Assembly: GCA_965214975.1 (NCBI GenBank)
Contig: OZ244055.1
Location: forward strand, 124,001 to 188,000
From: JAJEBT01 sp965214975
GTDB lineage: Bacteria; Pseudomonadota; Alphaproteobacteria; MPNO01; UBA830
DNA length: 64,000 nucleotides
Reading direction: 5' to 3'
Numbering within the stretch: the first letter of the stretch is position 1; each line of letters opens with the position of its first letter. Of the stretch, positions 26,330 to 35,206 are shown piece by piece. A model generated the notes under the pieces. That model did no database searches, had not been told where the DNA came from, and worked only from the letters and a program-made list of their open reading frames with translations. A program made the translations under genes and the position numbers.

Positions 26330-27697
26330 ATGGATGAAATCACCCTGCGAGACTTCCGCTGCTTTCGTGATGAGCAGACTGCGCGCCTCGCTCCGCTCAC
26401 CCTCCTCGTGGGCGAGAACAGCACGGGCAAGACCTCGTTGATGGCGATGGTGCGTGCGCTCTGGGAACTTGCCTTTCGCCAGCGGATCCCGGACTTCAAG
26501 GAGCCCCCGTACGACCTTGGCAGCTTCGATGAGATAGCTCACCACCGAGGAGCGAGAGGCGGTCGAGCCGACGAGGTGTTCGCGGCCTTCAAGAGCGGGC
26601 CACGCACCGTCCCGCAAGAGGGAGCGGCGTCCGGGCAGGGTCGGACGGTGGAATACCGTGTCACCTTCCGCAAACTGGGAACCGCCCCGTTTCCGGTGGA
26701 ATTCGGTCTTTCGGAAGGGCCCTGCTGGGTTGAGCACCAGCTTCAGGATAACGGCGTCGGGATCCAGTTTGGAACGGACCGTGGAGCGTGGAGGGCACCC
26801 GGACTTGACTACATGTATGGCCAACACCTCCAAGAATCACGAGAACGTATAACATTCTGGCTGATGTATCAGAGGATTAAAGGCATTAGAAGCATAGACG
26901 AGGATGAAGACGGTGAATTGGAGGTTCTCAGCGGAGAAGGCCAACCCGGACGCGACGACTATGAGAAGATACGGAAGCTCTATCGTCGCATGTGGCGTCG
27001 AGGCTTCGGGCCGTACGCCAGCGCTCCGGTGCGCTCTGTCCCGCGACGGACCTATGACCCCAGGCCGTTCGAGGATGATCCTGAAGGTGAATACGTCCCG
27101 ATGTATCTCGCCAGCGTTTTCTTCAAGAACCCTGAGGAATGGCGCGCGCTGAAGGCCAGGCTGGAGGAGTTCGGTCGGGACTCGGGGCTGTTCGACGAGA
27201 TTGCAATCCGCAGCTTTGGCAAGAAGGACAGCGAACCGTTCCAGGTGCAGGTGAGGAAGTTTTCGCGGGCCCGCAAGGGCCCCATGCGCAATCTGGTCGA
27301 TGTCGGCTACGGGGTCAGTCAGGCACTGCCCGTGCTGACCGAACTCCTCCGCAAGGATCCCCCTCCGGTTTTTCTCCTCCAGCAGCCCGAGGTGCATCTT
27401 CACCCAAGCGCCCAGGCGGCGCTCGGCTCCCTTTTTTGCAGAATCGCGGGTTCGGACCGTCAGCTTGTCGTGGAGACGCACAGCGATCACCTCCTTGATC
27501 GGGTCCGGATGGAAATCCGCGACGGAACCTCAGGTCTCGGACCGGACGACGTCTCCGTGCTTTTCTTCGAGCGTGTCGGTCTCGGTGTCCGGATCCACTC
27601 TCTGCGCATCGACGAGACGGGAAACGTGCTTGATGCACCCGACGGCTATCGGCGCTTCTTCCTGGAAGAGACCGCGAGATCTCTGGGGCTCTCCTGA
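26330..27697 (+). CDS. ABC-type AAA ATPase (DUF3696-like), partner of a PIN-like nuclease
   Basis: The 455-residue protein is an SMC/OLD-like ATPase. It has Walker A GENSTGKTS (28-36), an ABC signature-like VGYGVSQALPVL (325-336), Walker B VFLLQQPEVHLHP (347-359) and H-loop VETHSDHLLDRVR (381-393). QQPE in place of EEPE is typical of the DUF3696 group. The segment at 150-210 is unusually A/T-rich and uses rarer codons for this genome, a sign of transfer. The stop lies 3 bases before a PIN-like gene. ATPase-nuclease pairs of this shape (compare Septu, Gabija, PARIS) are usually phage defence, so I infer a two-gene abortive-infection or restriction module. No exact system was matched. Confidence 0.88.
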   Translation: MDEITLRDFRCFRDEQTARLAPLTLLVGENSTGKTSLMAMVRALWELAFRQRIPDFKEPPYDLGSFDEIAHHRGARGGRADEVFAAFKSGPRTVPQEGAASGQGRTVEYRVTFRKLGTAPFPVEFGLSEGPCWVEHQLQDNGVGIQFGTDRGAWRAPGLDYMYGQHLQESRERITFWLMYQRIKGIRSIDEDEDGELEVLSGEGQPGRDDYEKIRKLYRRMWRRGFGPYASAPVRSVPRRTYDPRPFEDDPEGEYVPMYLASVFFKNPEEWRALKARLEEFGRDSGLFDEIAIRSFGKKDSEPFQVQVRKFSRARKGPMRNLVDVGYGVSQALPVLTELLRKDPPPVFLLQQPEVHLHPSAQAALGSLFCRIAGSDRQLVVETHSDHLLDRVRMEIRDGTSGLGPDDVSVLFFERVGLGVRIHSLRIDETGNVLDAPDGYRRFFLEETARSLGLS

Positions 27698-27700
27698 AAG

Positions 27701-28165
27701 ATGTGCGCCATCGTTGACGCAAACGTGGCCCGTGAAGTGTTCGGCGAGAACCGGACGGCTTCCGGCCGTGAATTCTTCCGCTGGCTGAACGTCCGTCACG
27801 GACAGTTGGTTGTGGGCGGGAAGGCGTACGGCGAACTCGCGAAGATTGCTGTCGCAAGAGACTGGCTGCGCGAGGGCATCCTTTCAGGGCGAGTGCGTCG
27901 GGAAAACGACGAGCAAGTGGACAGCCTGTCTGACCAAATTGAAGACAGATGCGCTTCGAACGATTCCCATGTCATCGCGCTGGCAAGGGTGAGTGGAGCC
28001 CGTCTTCTCTACTCGAACGATCGGGCGCTGCAGAAGGATTTCAAGAACCGGAACCTGATAAACCGTCCACGCGGGAAGATTTTCACGACATTGGAATCTT
28101 CCGGTTTCGGCGAGGCCCACGAAAGACTCCTGAACCGAAAGGATCTGTGCGGCCGAAAAAACTGA
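27701..28165 (+). CDS. PIN-like nuclease, partner of the upstream ATPase
   Basis: The 154-residue protein has a PIN-type arrangement of acidic residues: Asp6 in CAIVDANVA, Glu45 in GKAYGELAK, Asp88 in SNDSHVIALA and Asp107 in LYSNDRALQKDF. This fits a metal-dependent ribonuclease fold. It begins 3 bases after the ATPase stop, so the genes are cotranscribed and perhaps coupled. The C-terminal tail is basic and ends FGEAHERLLNRKDL. Unlike the eroded toxins elsewhere in the window, all four acidic positions are present, so it should be active. By analogy the ATPase would sense infection and license the nuclease, which is inference. Confidence 0.82.
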   Translation: MCAIVDANVAREVFGENRTASGREFFRWLNVRHGQLVVGGKAYGELAKIAVARDWLREGILSGRVRRENDEQVDSLSDQIEDRCASNDSHVIALARVSGARLLYSNDRALQKDFKNRNLINRPRGKIFTTLESSGFGEAHERLLNRKDLCGRKN

Positions 28166-28626
28166 GCGTTCCCGAACCCGTCTTTTTGAAGGAACGGCAA
28201 CGGCTCGGGTCCGGTCTTGCCGGGCGTCGGGACATGAGGGATCGCGACGGGACGCTTCCAGGCCCGGTTCCGTTGAAGGTTCGAGTTTCCGGCGAAGCCG
28301 GCCGCATTTCGATCCGGTGCTCGTCCGCTTCCGGAAGCGGCGCGACCCCGGCGAATAGCCGGTCCCGGCCGCCGCGAACGGCATCGCGAGTCCGGCCAAG
28401 CGTCACGAGACCCGGCACCCCGTTCGTCACGGGTTCGGCCCTTGCCGCGATGTTCTCTCCGGAGTCCGCGAGGGCGTCGGCAACCGGGTGGAAGCGGTGT
28501 CGTGAGGACTGGCCGGGCCGGATGAACGAACTCCTGACCGGCGTCGAGGGCGACCTCCCCCCGGCGCCACTCCCGGAGGGCTTGGCCGGGGGCCTGTTCG
28601 TCCCCCTCCGGCAAGGGCGTGAAGCG
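28166..28626 (+). other. Gene-free stretch
   Basis: This is the convergent spacer between the PIN-like gene and the minus-strand HTH gene. No gene, repeat or clear terminator was seen. Confidence 0.4.
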
Positions 28627-29337
28627 TCAGCGCGTTGTCTTGGGAATCCGCCTGGTGCGGACCGTGCGGACCTTGGCCGGAATGTCGGGCTGTTCCTGTT
28701 CGGCCCCCAGAAGAAGCGTCGGCGCCGGCGGTCGGCGCGCTTCCCGGGCGGCGTCGGAGAGGGGAATGCGTCGAGGTTCCGGCGGCCGGGTGTCTTCGAC
28801 ACGGCCCTTCGCTTCGTCGAAAAGGCGGTTCCTCAGGAGGTCGAACGCGGAAACGCCCGTTGCCCGGTCGACGGCCAGAAGCAGGGCGCGGGTGCCGGCT
28901 TGGCTTCCCCGGTGCAGGTGGCGGATCGCCGCAAGCATGCTGCGGATCGTTCGCTCCTCCTCCGCGGTGACGGCTTCGCCGTTGGCCCAGTGATGGACGC
29001 TTCGCCGCGGGACGTCGAACAGGGCGGCGATCTCCTCCCAGGCCAGGCCGGACAGGCGGCGGATCTCCATGACGGCCGCGCCCGTGGTTGGCGAGGACGC
29101 GGTCGGCGAGAGCGTCTTCCCGGCCGGTTCGGCGGCGGCGTTCTCCGCACGTGACGCGATCGTGTTCCATGCCGCCGCGGAGCCCCGGGGGTCGGTGCTG
29201 TCGGTGGCCGTTGCCGGATCCGGCCCGGCCGGGCTGGTCGTCACGGCCCGGAAGCCGGTGTCCGGGGCGGGGCGCTTCATGCGATCGGCTGCGGATGTGC
29301 GGGCGTCCGACCCCTCGCGACGCGTGCCTGCAGCCAT
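28627..29337 (-). CDS. HTH (XRE-like) DNA-binding protein, unknown role
   Basis: The 236-residue protein starts at the ATG with ggaggcgagacc directly upstream (MAAGTRREG); the frame is open beyond that but without a site. The first ~90 residues are Ala/Thr/Pro-rich and probably disordered. A helix-turn-helix follows at about 95-120 (LAWEEIAALFDVPRRSVHHW), then two helices (EERTIRSMLAAIRHLHRG, GVSAFDLLRNRLFDEAK). A basic C-terminal tail ends RTRRIPKTTR. It could be a regulator or antitoxin of a neighbouring module, but no partner is adjacent on the same strand. Confidence 0.75.
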   Translation of the reverse strand: MAAGTRREGSDARTSAADRMKRPAPDTGFRAVTTSPAGPDPATATDSTDPRGSAAAWNTIASRAENAAAEPAGKTLSPTASSPTTGAAVMEIRRLSGLAWEEIAALFDVPRRSVHHWANGEAVTAEEERTIRSMLAAIRHLHRGSQAGTRALLLAVDRATGVSAFDLLRNRLFDEAKGRVEDTRPPEPRRIPLSDAAREARRPPAPTLLLGAEQEQPDIPAKVRTVRTRRIPKTTR

Positions 29338-29707
29338 GGTCTCGCCTCCGTGGAACCTCGGGATCCGACCCGAGAATCGTCGGACAATTCCGACATCACG
29401 CACACTCGCTGGAACGCGCCGCAACATGCACGCGCTGACGGGGGCATCGTGTCCCGGAACGGGACCACCCTCGAGCGGCGTGCCCGGAACACGGAGCGAC
29501 ACGAAAGCGGTCCGACCGGCGCCGAGCGGGATCTCCCGAAGCCGCTTCCGCCGCCGTCGGGAACCGGCGCCACCGCACCGCCGTCGCGAACCGGATCGGG
29601 AAGAGGCGGGAATCAGGGTCGCCGGGCCGACGCCTTCCGGCTCATGGGACGAAAGCCGCGGGCGCCGGACCGGGAAAACGGCACGCCGGGACGCCGGCCT
29701 CTTCCCC
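29338..29707 (+). other. Gene-free stretch
   Basis: About 370 bases hold no supported gene. The promoter of the minus-strand HTH gene is expected in the left part. Confidence 0.4.
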
Positions 29708-30211
29708 TCATTCCCTCATGCCTGGCCGCTCGAATTTCCTGTCCAGATGCCCCTTGCCCTCGAGGTCGCCCTGCTCGAACAGCCAGCTGTATCCGCCCGG
29801 CGGGTTGGTCAGGATCTCCCAGCAGTTGTCGTCCATGTCCCAGAAGAAGAAACTGTAGGTTCCGTGCTGCAGCTTGGGCTTGGAGATCTTGCGCAGGCCC
29901 CACTTCTCCGCCTGGGCGACCACCGTCTCGTGGGCGGCGTCCACTTCCTCCTGGGTCTCGACGTCGAGCCCGTTGTGGTTGAGCATGGGCATCTCGGCGT
30001 CCCTCTTGGGCTGCTCCACCACCGCTATGGTGTTCGCCCCGCCGAGCCGGATCAGCAGCGAGATCGGGCTTGTGCGCACCACCTCGAGCCCGAGGAACTC
30101 GGTGTAGAATCTGCGCGCCCGCTCGAGATCCTTCGATTCGAGCGTGCCGTGCGACAGGAATTTCAGCTTGAGGGCCGCTTCCGTGGCGGTCTCGACCTGC
30201 GGCATGTCCAT
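29708..30211 (-). CDS. VOC-family (glyoxalase/dioxygenase-like) protein
   Basis: The 167-residue protein has a vicinal-oxygen-chelate fold of two beta-alpha-beta-beta-beta units. The first metal His is in FLSHGTLESKDLERARRFY, followed by FYTEFLGLEVV. The second unit has KLQHGTYSFFFWDMDDNCWE, where the His and Glu would be metal ligands. Family members include glyoxalase I, extradiol dioxygenases and isomerases; the substrate cannot be told. The ATG at 30211 follows ggagcgggagacgg. It is transcribed away from the molybdenum hydroxylase operon and has no partner. Confidence 0.88.
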   Translation of the reverse strand: MDMPQVETATEAALKLKFLSHGTLESKDLERARRFYTEFLGLEVVRTSPISLLIRLGGANTIAVVEQPKRDAEMPMLNHNGLDVETQEEVDAAHETVVAQAEKWGLRKISKPKLQHGTYSFFFWDMDDNCWEILTNPPGGYSWLFEQGDLEGKGHLDRKFERPGMRE

Positions 30212-30717
30212 CGACCGTCTCCCGCTCCGTTCATCGGGTCGGAAGACAGCGTAGCAGCCTGTCGCGCCCGAGTCGAAAACTCCCGCCGGCGGCCGCCAGC
30301 GCGGCCATGCTCGCCGGAGAACCGTGCCGGCGCCCGGAAACGTCCCGGGGATCCGCCGGGGATCCCCGGCGCCCGGCGCGCCCGGTCTTTTGCCTCTGCC
30401 TCCTTTCTTCTCCCGTCGCGGCCGCCCGGCTGGGGGCGCCGCCGGATCCGGTCCCGTCGCCCGCGGCGGAAACCCGGCGGCGGTCGCTCGCGCCGGCCCC
30501 CGCGACCCGGTTTCCGCCGCCGGGTCCGGCGCGCGTTCCGGAACGCGCGACGGCCGGGCGGCGGGGCCTTCCCGGAACGGGAACGGCGGGCGGGAGCCGC
30601 CGGGAGGCGCGACGTCCCGCGGCGCGGTTCCGCGGTCCCTCGGGCAACGGGGCGGCGGCGTCGCGCGGGTTCCGCGTCGCGGCAGCGGCCGTTTCCGCCG
30701 GAGCCCGCCCCCCGAAG

Positions 30718-30738
30718 TTATCCACAGCCTTGTCCACA
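30718..30738 (+). promoter_or_regulatory. Pair of DnaA-box-like nonamers
   Basis: TTATCCACA (30718-30726) is the DnaA-box consensus and TTGTCCACA (30730-30738) a one-mismatch copy, 12 bases apart in direct orientation. They lie 38 bases upstream of the -35 box at 30777. No AT-rich unwinding region is present, so regulation is more likely than replication. Confidence 0.45.
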
Positions 30739-30776
30739 AGCCGGCGCGATGTTGCGGAATTGTGGCGCGGCGCGCG

Positions 30777-30806
30777 TTGAGCCGCCCTCCGGCGCCGACC
30801 TACAAT
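30777..30806 (+). promoter_or_regulatory. Sigma70-type promoter of the Mo-hydroxylase operon
   Basis: TTGAGC (30777-30782), 18 bases, TACAAT (30801-30806). The first ATG of the operon is at 30884, leaving a leader of about 70 bases. Confidence 0.65.
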
Positions 30807-30883
30807 CGCCTCCGGATCGACACGCGTCGACCCCGCCGCCGGGACAGCGCCCCGGCGCGGCGGGGGCCGGGACGGAGGGACCG

Positions 30884-31627
30884 ATGACGGAAGCCTGGAA
30901 GGAAGAGACCTGGACGGAATACCGCCGGGAGTTCGAGGAACACGAGCTGCCGCCGGATCCGGCCGACGATTTCGAGTGGACGCCGGCGACCGCCGAGGTC
31001 GCGGGCGACCTGCCGGACCCGCCGCTCGGAACCTGGCGGGAACGGGGCGCCAGCCGCCGCGATTTCCTCCGCGGGGTCGTCTGCTCCGGCGTCGCCGTCT
31101 CGGCCGCCGCCTACATGTTCTCCGCGGGGACCGGGGAGGCCCGCGCCGCCACCCGCGGCGTCGAGCGCCTGGTCTCCCTCAACGTCAACGGCCGGATCCG
31201 CCGGGTCGACGTGCCGCCCGGGGAGACGCTGGCCCAGACCATCCGCTACAGGCTCGGCCTCACCGGAACCAAGATCGGCTGCAACCGCGCCGAATGCGGC
31301 GCCTGCACGGTGATGGCCGACGACGTCACGATCTACTCTTGCTCGACCCTGACCCACCAGGCGCGCGGACGGAAGATCGTCACGGTCGAGGGCGTCGCCG
31401 ACCCCTCGGGGCGGCTCCACCCCGTCCAGCAGGCGTTCATCGACGAGCTCGGGCCGCAGTGCGGCTTCTGCACCCCGGGACAGGTCGTCTCGGCCGTCGC
31501 GCTCCTGAAGAGGAACCCCAGACCCACCGCCGACGAGGCGCGCCGCGCCATGTCGGGGAACCTGTGCCGCTGCGGCGCATACGCCAACTACCTGAACGGC
31601 GTCATGCGCGTCGCGGGGAGGATCTGA
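30884..31627 (+). CDS. Mo hydroxylase (xanthine dehydrogenase family) 2Fe-2S subunit with Tat signal
   Basis: This is the electron-transfer subunit of a three-subunit molybdenum hydroxylase. After an unusual ~50-residue acidic N-terminal extension there is a twin-arginine motif SRRDFLRG (57-64) with a hydrophobic stretch ending ARA, so export by Tat is likely. The plant-type 2Fe-2S site is Cys133, 138, 141 and 153 (GCNRAECGACTV...YSC). The second cluster uses Cys193, 196, 228 and 230 (CGFCTPGQ, GNLCRCGAY). The ATG follows gacggaggga. The next gene starts 3 bases after the stop. The architecture resembles periplasmic PaoABC-type aldehyde oxidoreductases. Confidence 0.92.
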   Translation: MTEAWKEETWTEYRREFEEHELPPDPADDFEWTPATAEVAGDLPDPPLGTWRERGASRRDFLRGVVCSGVAVSAAAYMFSAGTGEARAATRGVERLVSLNVNGRIRRVDVPPGETLAQTIRYRLGLTGTKIGCNRAECGACTVMADDVTIYSCSTLTHQARGRKIVTVEGVADPSGRLHPVQQAFIDELGPQCGFCTPGQVVSAVALLKRNPRPTADEARRAMSGNLCRCGAYANYLNGVMRVAGRI

Positions 31628-31630
31628 ACC

Positions 31631-34045
31631 ATGGCCTACACCCTGCTCGGCAAGAACTTCACCCCGCCCGACCTGCACGCCAAGGTCACCGGCGCCGCCA
31701 GGTACTCCGAGGACTTCCGCGCCGACGGCATGGTCTTCCTCAAGTTCTACGCCTCCCCGATGCCCCACGCGCGGGTCCGCTCGATCGACGTCGACAAGGC
31801 GGCCAGGATGCCCGGCGTGGTCGGCGTCATGCTGCCCGGCGAGGTCAAGAAGCCCGGCGGCGCGGGGCACGCGATCCTCACCGACCATCCGGTCTTCGTC
31901 GGCCAGCCGATCGTCGCGGTCGCCGCCGCGACCGAGCAGCAGGCCGAGGACGCGGTGCAGGCCGTCCGGGTCGAGCTCGAGCCGCTGCCGTTCTGCATCG
32001 ACCCGCTCGACAGCCTCAAGCCCGGCGGGCCGAACGCCAACGTCAACGGCAACGTCGCCAACCCGCGCGGCATCAAGCTCCGGGAGGTGAAGTGGACCGC
32101 GAAGGACTTCGCGGTCGCCGGCGACGACCGGCTCCCCATGGGCGAGCCCGCGGCGGAGTGGAGCTTCGGCGACCTCGAGGCCGGGTTCGCCAAGGCGAAG
32201 GTCACGATCGAGGAAACCTTCGTCAGCGCGGCCAACGCGCATCACGCGATGGAGCCGCGCTCGGCGGCGGCCTACTGGGAGAACGGCAAGGTCCACGTCT
32301 GGGGATCCACCCAGTCCTCCTCCTTCGCCATCCCGAGCCTCGCCAAGTACATCGGCGTCAAGCCGTCGCAGCTCAACCTCGTGACCGAGTTCTGCGGCGG
32401 CGGCTTCGGCGGCAAGGCCTATTCCTACCCGCTCATGGCGCTGCCGGCGCTGATGTCGAAGAAGCTCAACGGCCGGCCCGTGATGCTGCGGGTGAGCCGC
32501 GCCGAGGAGTACTACAACGGCATGGGGCGCGCCGGCTTCCAGGGCTGGGTCAGGATCGGCTTCGCGGACAACGGTCGGGTGGTGGCGGTCGACGCCTACG
32601 TCGTCCAGGACAACGGCTCGACCGTCGGGTTCTGGGACTTCAAGAACTTCGGGGCCGCCGCGTCGGTGGTTCTCCAGCCGGAGGCCATGCGCTTCCGCGG
32701 CATCCCGGTGCTGACCAACACCCCGCCCAAGGGCCCGCAGCGCGGCCCGGGCGAGAACCAGACCGCCAACATCCTGGAACCGCTGCTCGACAAGGCGGCG
32801 CGCCAGCTCGGCATCGACCGGCTCGCGCTGCGCCTGGCCAACGCGCCGGGCGGCGGCCAGGGCGGCAGGATCGGCGGCAAGCAGGTGCCGCTGACCAGCG
32901 CCTATCTGAGGGAGGGGCTCGAACAGGCGGCCAAGGCGTTCGACTACGCCGGCCGGAGCCGCGCCGCCGGGCGCCGCCCCGACGGCCGGATCCGCGCCGT
33001 CGGCATCGGGCAGGCCTACCACTCCGCCGGCGCCAACGGCTTCGACGGCATGGTCCGCATCACCCCGGACGGCAAGCTGCACATCCACACCGGCGTCGGC
33101 AATCTCGGCACGTTCTCCTACGCGGCGACGTCCCGCGTCGCCGCCGAGGTGCTCGGATACGACTGGAGCAACACCGTCATCGAGCGCGGCGGGACGCTCA
33201 AGGCGATGCCGTTCAACCTCGGCCAGTTCGGGTCGAACACGTCGTTCACCATGACCCGCACCAACCATGCCGCGGCCGTCGACGCCCGGGACAAGCTGCT
33301 CGAGATCGGCGCCATGGTCATGGGCGGCGCGCCCGGCGACTACGAGCTTGCCGGCGAACGCGTGGCCGCCAGGTCGGGAGGCCGGTCGATCACCTTCGCC
33401 GAAGCCGCCCGCAAGGCCGTCGAGGTCGGCGGGAAGTACTCCGGCAAGGAGGTCGACGAGGCGCTCAACCCCCTGACCAGGATGGCGGCCGCCATGATCG
33501 CGGGAACCGGGCTTGTCGGCGTCGCCAAGGACAAGCTGCCCAAGAAGGGCGTCGTCGCCGGCCTCGCCGCGGCGTTCATCGAGATCGACCTCGATCCGGA
33601 GACCGGCCGCGTCGACATCGTCGACTATCTCGGCGTCGCCGACGTCGGCCAGGTGCTGCACCCGCAGGGGCTGGAGGCGCAGATCCGGGGCGGGGCGGTC
33701 ATGGGCTTCGGGCTGGCGGCCACCGAACGGCACGTCTACGACCCGGCCTACGGGCGGCCCAACGTGGTCGGGCTGCACCAGGCCAAGCCGCCGACCTATC
33801 TGGACGTTCCCGTGCAGCTCGCGGCGCTCGCCGTCGAGGGCGCGGTGGATCCGCAGAATCCGGTCGGCGCCAAGGGCGTCGGCGAACCGGTCCAGGGCGC
33901 CGCCTCGGCGGCCTACCTGAGCGCGGTGTCGGACGCGCTCGGCGGCCACGTGTTCAACCGCGTGCCGGTCGTGGCCGACATGATCGTCAACGCGCTCGCG
34001 GAGCAGCCGCAGTCCCACAAGCCGCTGCAGACGAACTGCCAGTAG
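31631..34045 (+). CDS. Mo hydroxylase (xanthine dehydrogenase family) molybdopterin-binding subunit
   Basis: The 804-residue large subunit binds molybdopterin cytosine dinucleotide and carries the active site. The N-terminal domain opens GKNFTPPDLHAKVTGAARYS. Cofactor-binding Gly-rich stretches follow, including TEFCGGGFGGKAYSYPL. The catalytic Glu is in KGVGEPVQGA near the C-terminus. It has no signal of its own and would travel with the Tat-bearing small subunit. The physiological substrate (aldehyde, N-heterocycle or other) cannot be told from sequence alone. It sits between the 2Fe-2S and FAD subunit genes with tight spacing. Confidence 0.93.
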   Translation: MAYTLLGKNFTPPDLHAKVTGAARYSEDFRADGMVFLKFYASPMPHARVRSIDVDKAARMPGVVGVMLPGEVKKPGGAGHAILTDHPVFVGQPIVAVAAATEQQAEDAVQAVRVELEPLPFCIDPLDSLKPGGPNANVNGNVANPRGIKLREVKWTAKDFAVAGDDRLPMGEPAAEWSFGDLEAGFAKAKVTIEETFVSAANAHHAMEPRSAAAYWENGKVHVWGSTQSSSFAIPSLAKYIGVKPSQLNLVTEFCGGGFGGKAYSYPLMALPALMSKKLNGRPVMLRVSRAEEYYNGMGRAGFQGWVRIGFADNGRVVAVDAYVVQDNGSTVGFWDFKNFGAAASVVLQPEAMRFRGIPVLTNTPPKGPQRGPGENQTANILEPLLDKAARQLGIDRLALRLANAPGGGQGGRIGGKQVPLTSAYLREGLEQAAKAFDYAGRSRAAGRRPDGRIRAVGIGQAYHSAGANGFDGMVRITPDGKLHIHTGVGNLGTFSYAATSRVAAEVLGYDWSNTVIERGGTLKAMPFNLGQFGSNTSFTMTRTNHAAAVDARDKLLEIGAMVMGGAPGDYELAGERVAARSGGRSITFAEAARKAVEVGGKYSGKEVDEALNPLTRMAAAMIAGTGLVGVAKDKLPKKGVVAGLAAAFIEIDLDPETGRVDIVDYLGVADVGQVLHPQGLEAQIRGGAVMGFGLAATERHVYDPAYGRPNVVGLHQAKPPTYLDVPVQLAALAVEGAVDPQNPVGAKGVGEPVQGAASAAYLSAVSDALGGHVFNRVPVVADMIVNALAEQPQSHKPLQTNCQ

Positions 34046-34067
34046 CCGGCGGAGAGGAGACGGACCC

Positions 34068-35057
34068 ATGACGGACTACATGCACTCTTTCGACCTCTAC
34101 GCCCCGGCAAGTCTCGGCGAGACCGCCGAGCTTCTGGACCGGCACGGCAAGGACGCGTGGCTGGTCGCCGGCGGCAAGGACAGCTTCGACTGGTTCAAGG
34201 ACCGCCACAAGACGCCCGGGGTGGTCGTCGACATCTCGCGGCTGCCGTCGCTTCGCGGCATCGTCGACAAGGGCGACCACGTCGCCATCGGCGCCGTGAC
34301 CACGCTCACCGAGATCGAGGAGAACCCGCTGCTCCGGGACCGGTACGGCCTTCTCGTGGAGGCGGCGGGCAAGGTCGCGAGCCCGCAGATCCGCAACGCC
34401 GGAACGCTCGGCGGCAACGTCGCGCAGGACACCCGCTGCACCTACTACCGCGACGGCTTTCCCTGCTACCGGGCCGGCGGCAACACCTGCTACGCCAACA
34501 CGCCGACGGCGATGAACCGCGAGCACGCGCTGTTCGGCGTCTCGCGCTGCGTCGCCGTGACGCCGTCGGACACCGCCCCGGCCCTGGTGGCGCTCGAGGC
34601 GGAGATGGCGATCTCGCGCGGCGGGAAGACCCGCACGGTTCCGGCCGAGGAGTTCTTCATCGGGCCGGACGTCGACATCACCCGCATGACCGTGCTCGAG
34701 CCGGGCGACATCCTCACCGAGATCCGCCTGCCCCGCAAATGGGCCGGCGCGCGGTTCCATTTCGAGAAGGTGGCCGACCGCCAGACCTGGGACTTCGCGC
34801 TCGTCAGCGTCGCCATGGCCGCCCGCACCGAGGGCGGCAGGATCGTCGACGCCCGCATGGCCTGCGGCGGCGTGCAGTGCACGCCGCGGCGCCTGACCGA
34901 GGTCGAGGACCTGATGAAGGGCGAGCGCGTCGGCGAGGAGCTCGAGACCCTGGCCGGCAGGGTCGCCGCACGGGGCGCCCGGCCGCTCAACTACAACCAC
35001 TTCAAGGTTCCGCTGATGGCCAACCTCGCCAGGCGCGCCATCCGCTCGCTGGCCTGA
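34068..35057 (+). CDS. Mo hydroxylase FAD-binding subunit with four extra cysteines
   Basis: The 329-residue FAD subunit has the PCMH-type flavin-binding segment (LVAGGKDSFDWFKDR; PQIRNAGTLGGNVAQDTRC). Directly after it are cysteines at 124, 133, 141 and 161 (DTRCTYYRDGFPCYRAGG, NTCYANTP, SRCVAV). Extra cysteines here bind a 4Fe-4S cluster in 4-hydroxybenzoyl-CoA reductase and in PaoB, so a similar cluster is likely. It is the third gene of the operon, 22 bases after the large subunit, followed 4 bases on by a very small membrane-protein gene. Confidence 0.92.
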   Translation: MTDYMHSFDLYAPASLGETAELLDRHGKDAWLVAGGKDSFDWFKDRHKTPGVVVDISRLPSLRGIVDKGDHVAIGAVTTLTEIEENPLLRDRYGLLVEAAGKVASPQIRNAGTLGGNVAQDTRCTYYRDGFPCYRAGGNTCYANTPTAMNREHALFGVSRCVAVTPSDTAPALVALEAEMAISRGGKTRTVPAEEFFIGPDVDITRMTVLEPGDILTEIRLPRKWAGARFHFEKVADRQTWDFALVSVAMAARTEGGRIVDARMACGGVQCTPRRLTEVEDLMKGERVGEELETLAGRVAARGARPLNYNHFKVPLMANLARRAIRSLA

Positions 35058-35061
35058 GGGC

Positions 35062-35205
35062 ATGGAACTGTTCCGCGTCTCCAGGAACGCCTGGGGGCAG
35101 GAGACGCTTGCGGGGATGTCGTGGGATCTGCTGTGGGTGCCGGTCGCCGCGGCGTTCGCGTGCATCGTCGCGCACCAGATCCTCCGCCTCGCGACCGGAA
35201 GGTAG
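35062..35205 (+). CDS. 47-residue single-span membrane protein
   Basis: An ATG 4 bases after the FAD-subunit stop opens a 47-codon frame. It has a polar start (MELFRVSRNAWGQE) and one transmembrane segment (WDLLWVPVAAAFACIVAHQI), ending TGR before TAG. A cytochrome gene starts one base after it. Its position suggests a small membrane subunit linking the hydroxylase to the cytochrome. I do not recognise a family. Confidence 0.65.
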   Translation: MELFRVSRNAWGQETLAGMSWDLLWVPVAAAFACIVAHQILRLATGR

Positions 35206-35206
35206 C

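Larger units (their letters stand above)
30212..30883 (+). other. Long divergent intergenic region before the Mo-hydroxylase operon
   Basis: 672 very GC-rich bases carry no supported gene. The right end holds two DnaA-box-like nonamers (30718-30738) and a sigma70-type promoter (30777-30806), described separately. Confidence 0.5.

Noticed and set aside
30718..30738. DnaA-box pair as a replication origin
   Set aside because: There are only two boxes and no AT-rich unwinding element, and neither dnaA, hemE nor rep genes are nearby.
30800..34069. A 1089-codon minus-strand open frame opposite the molybdenum hydroxylase genes
   Set aside because: It is a GC-driven shadow of three well-supported plus-strand genes, with Val/Gly/Arg/Asp-rich composition and no family motif.
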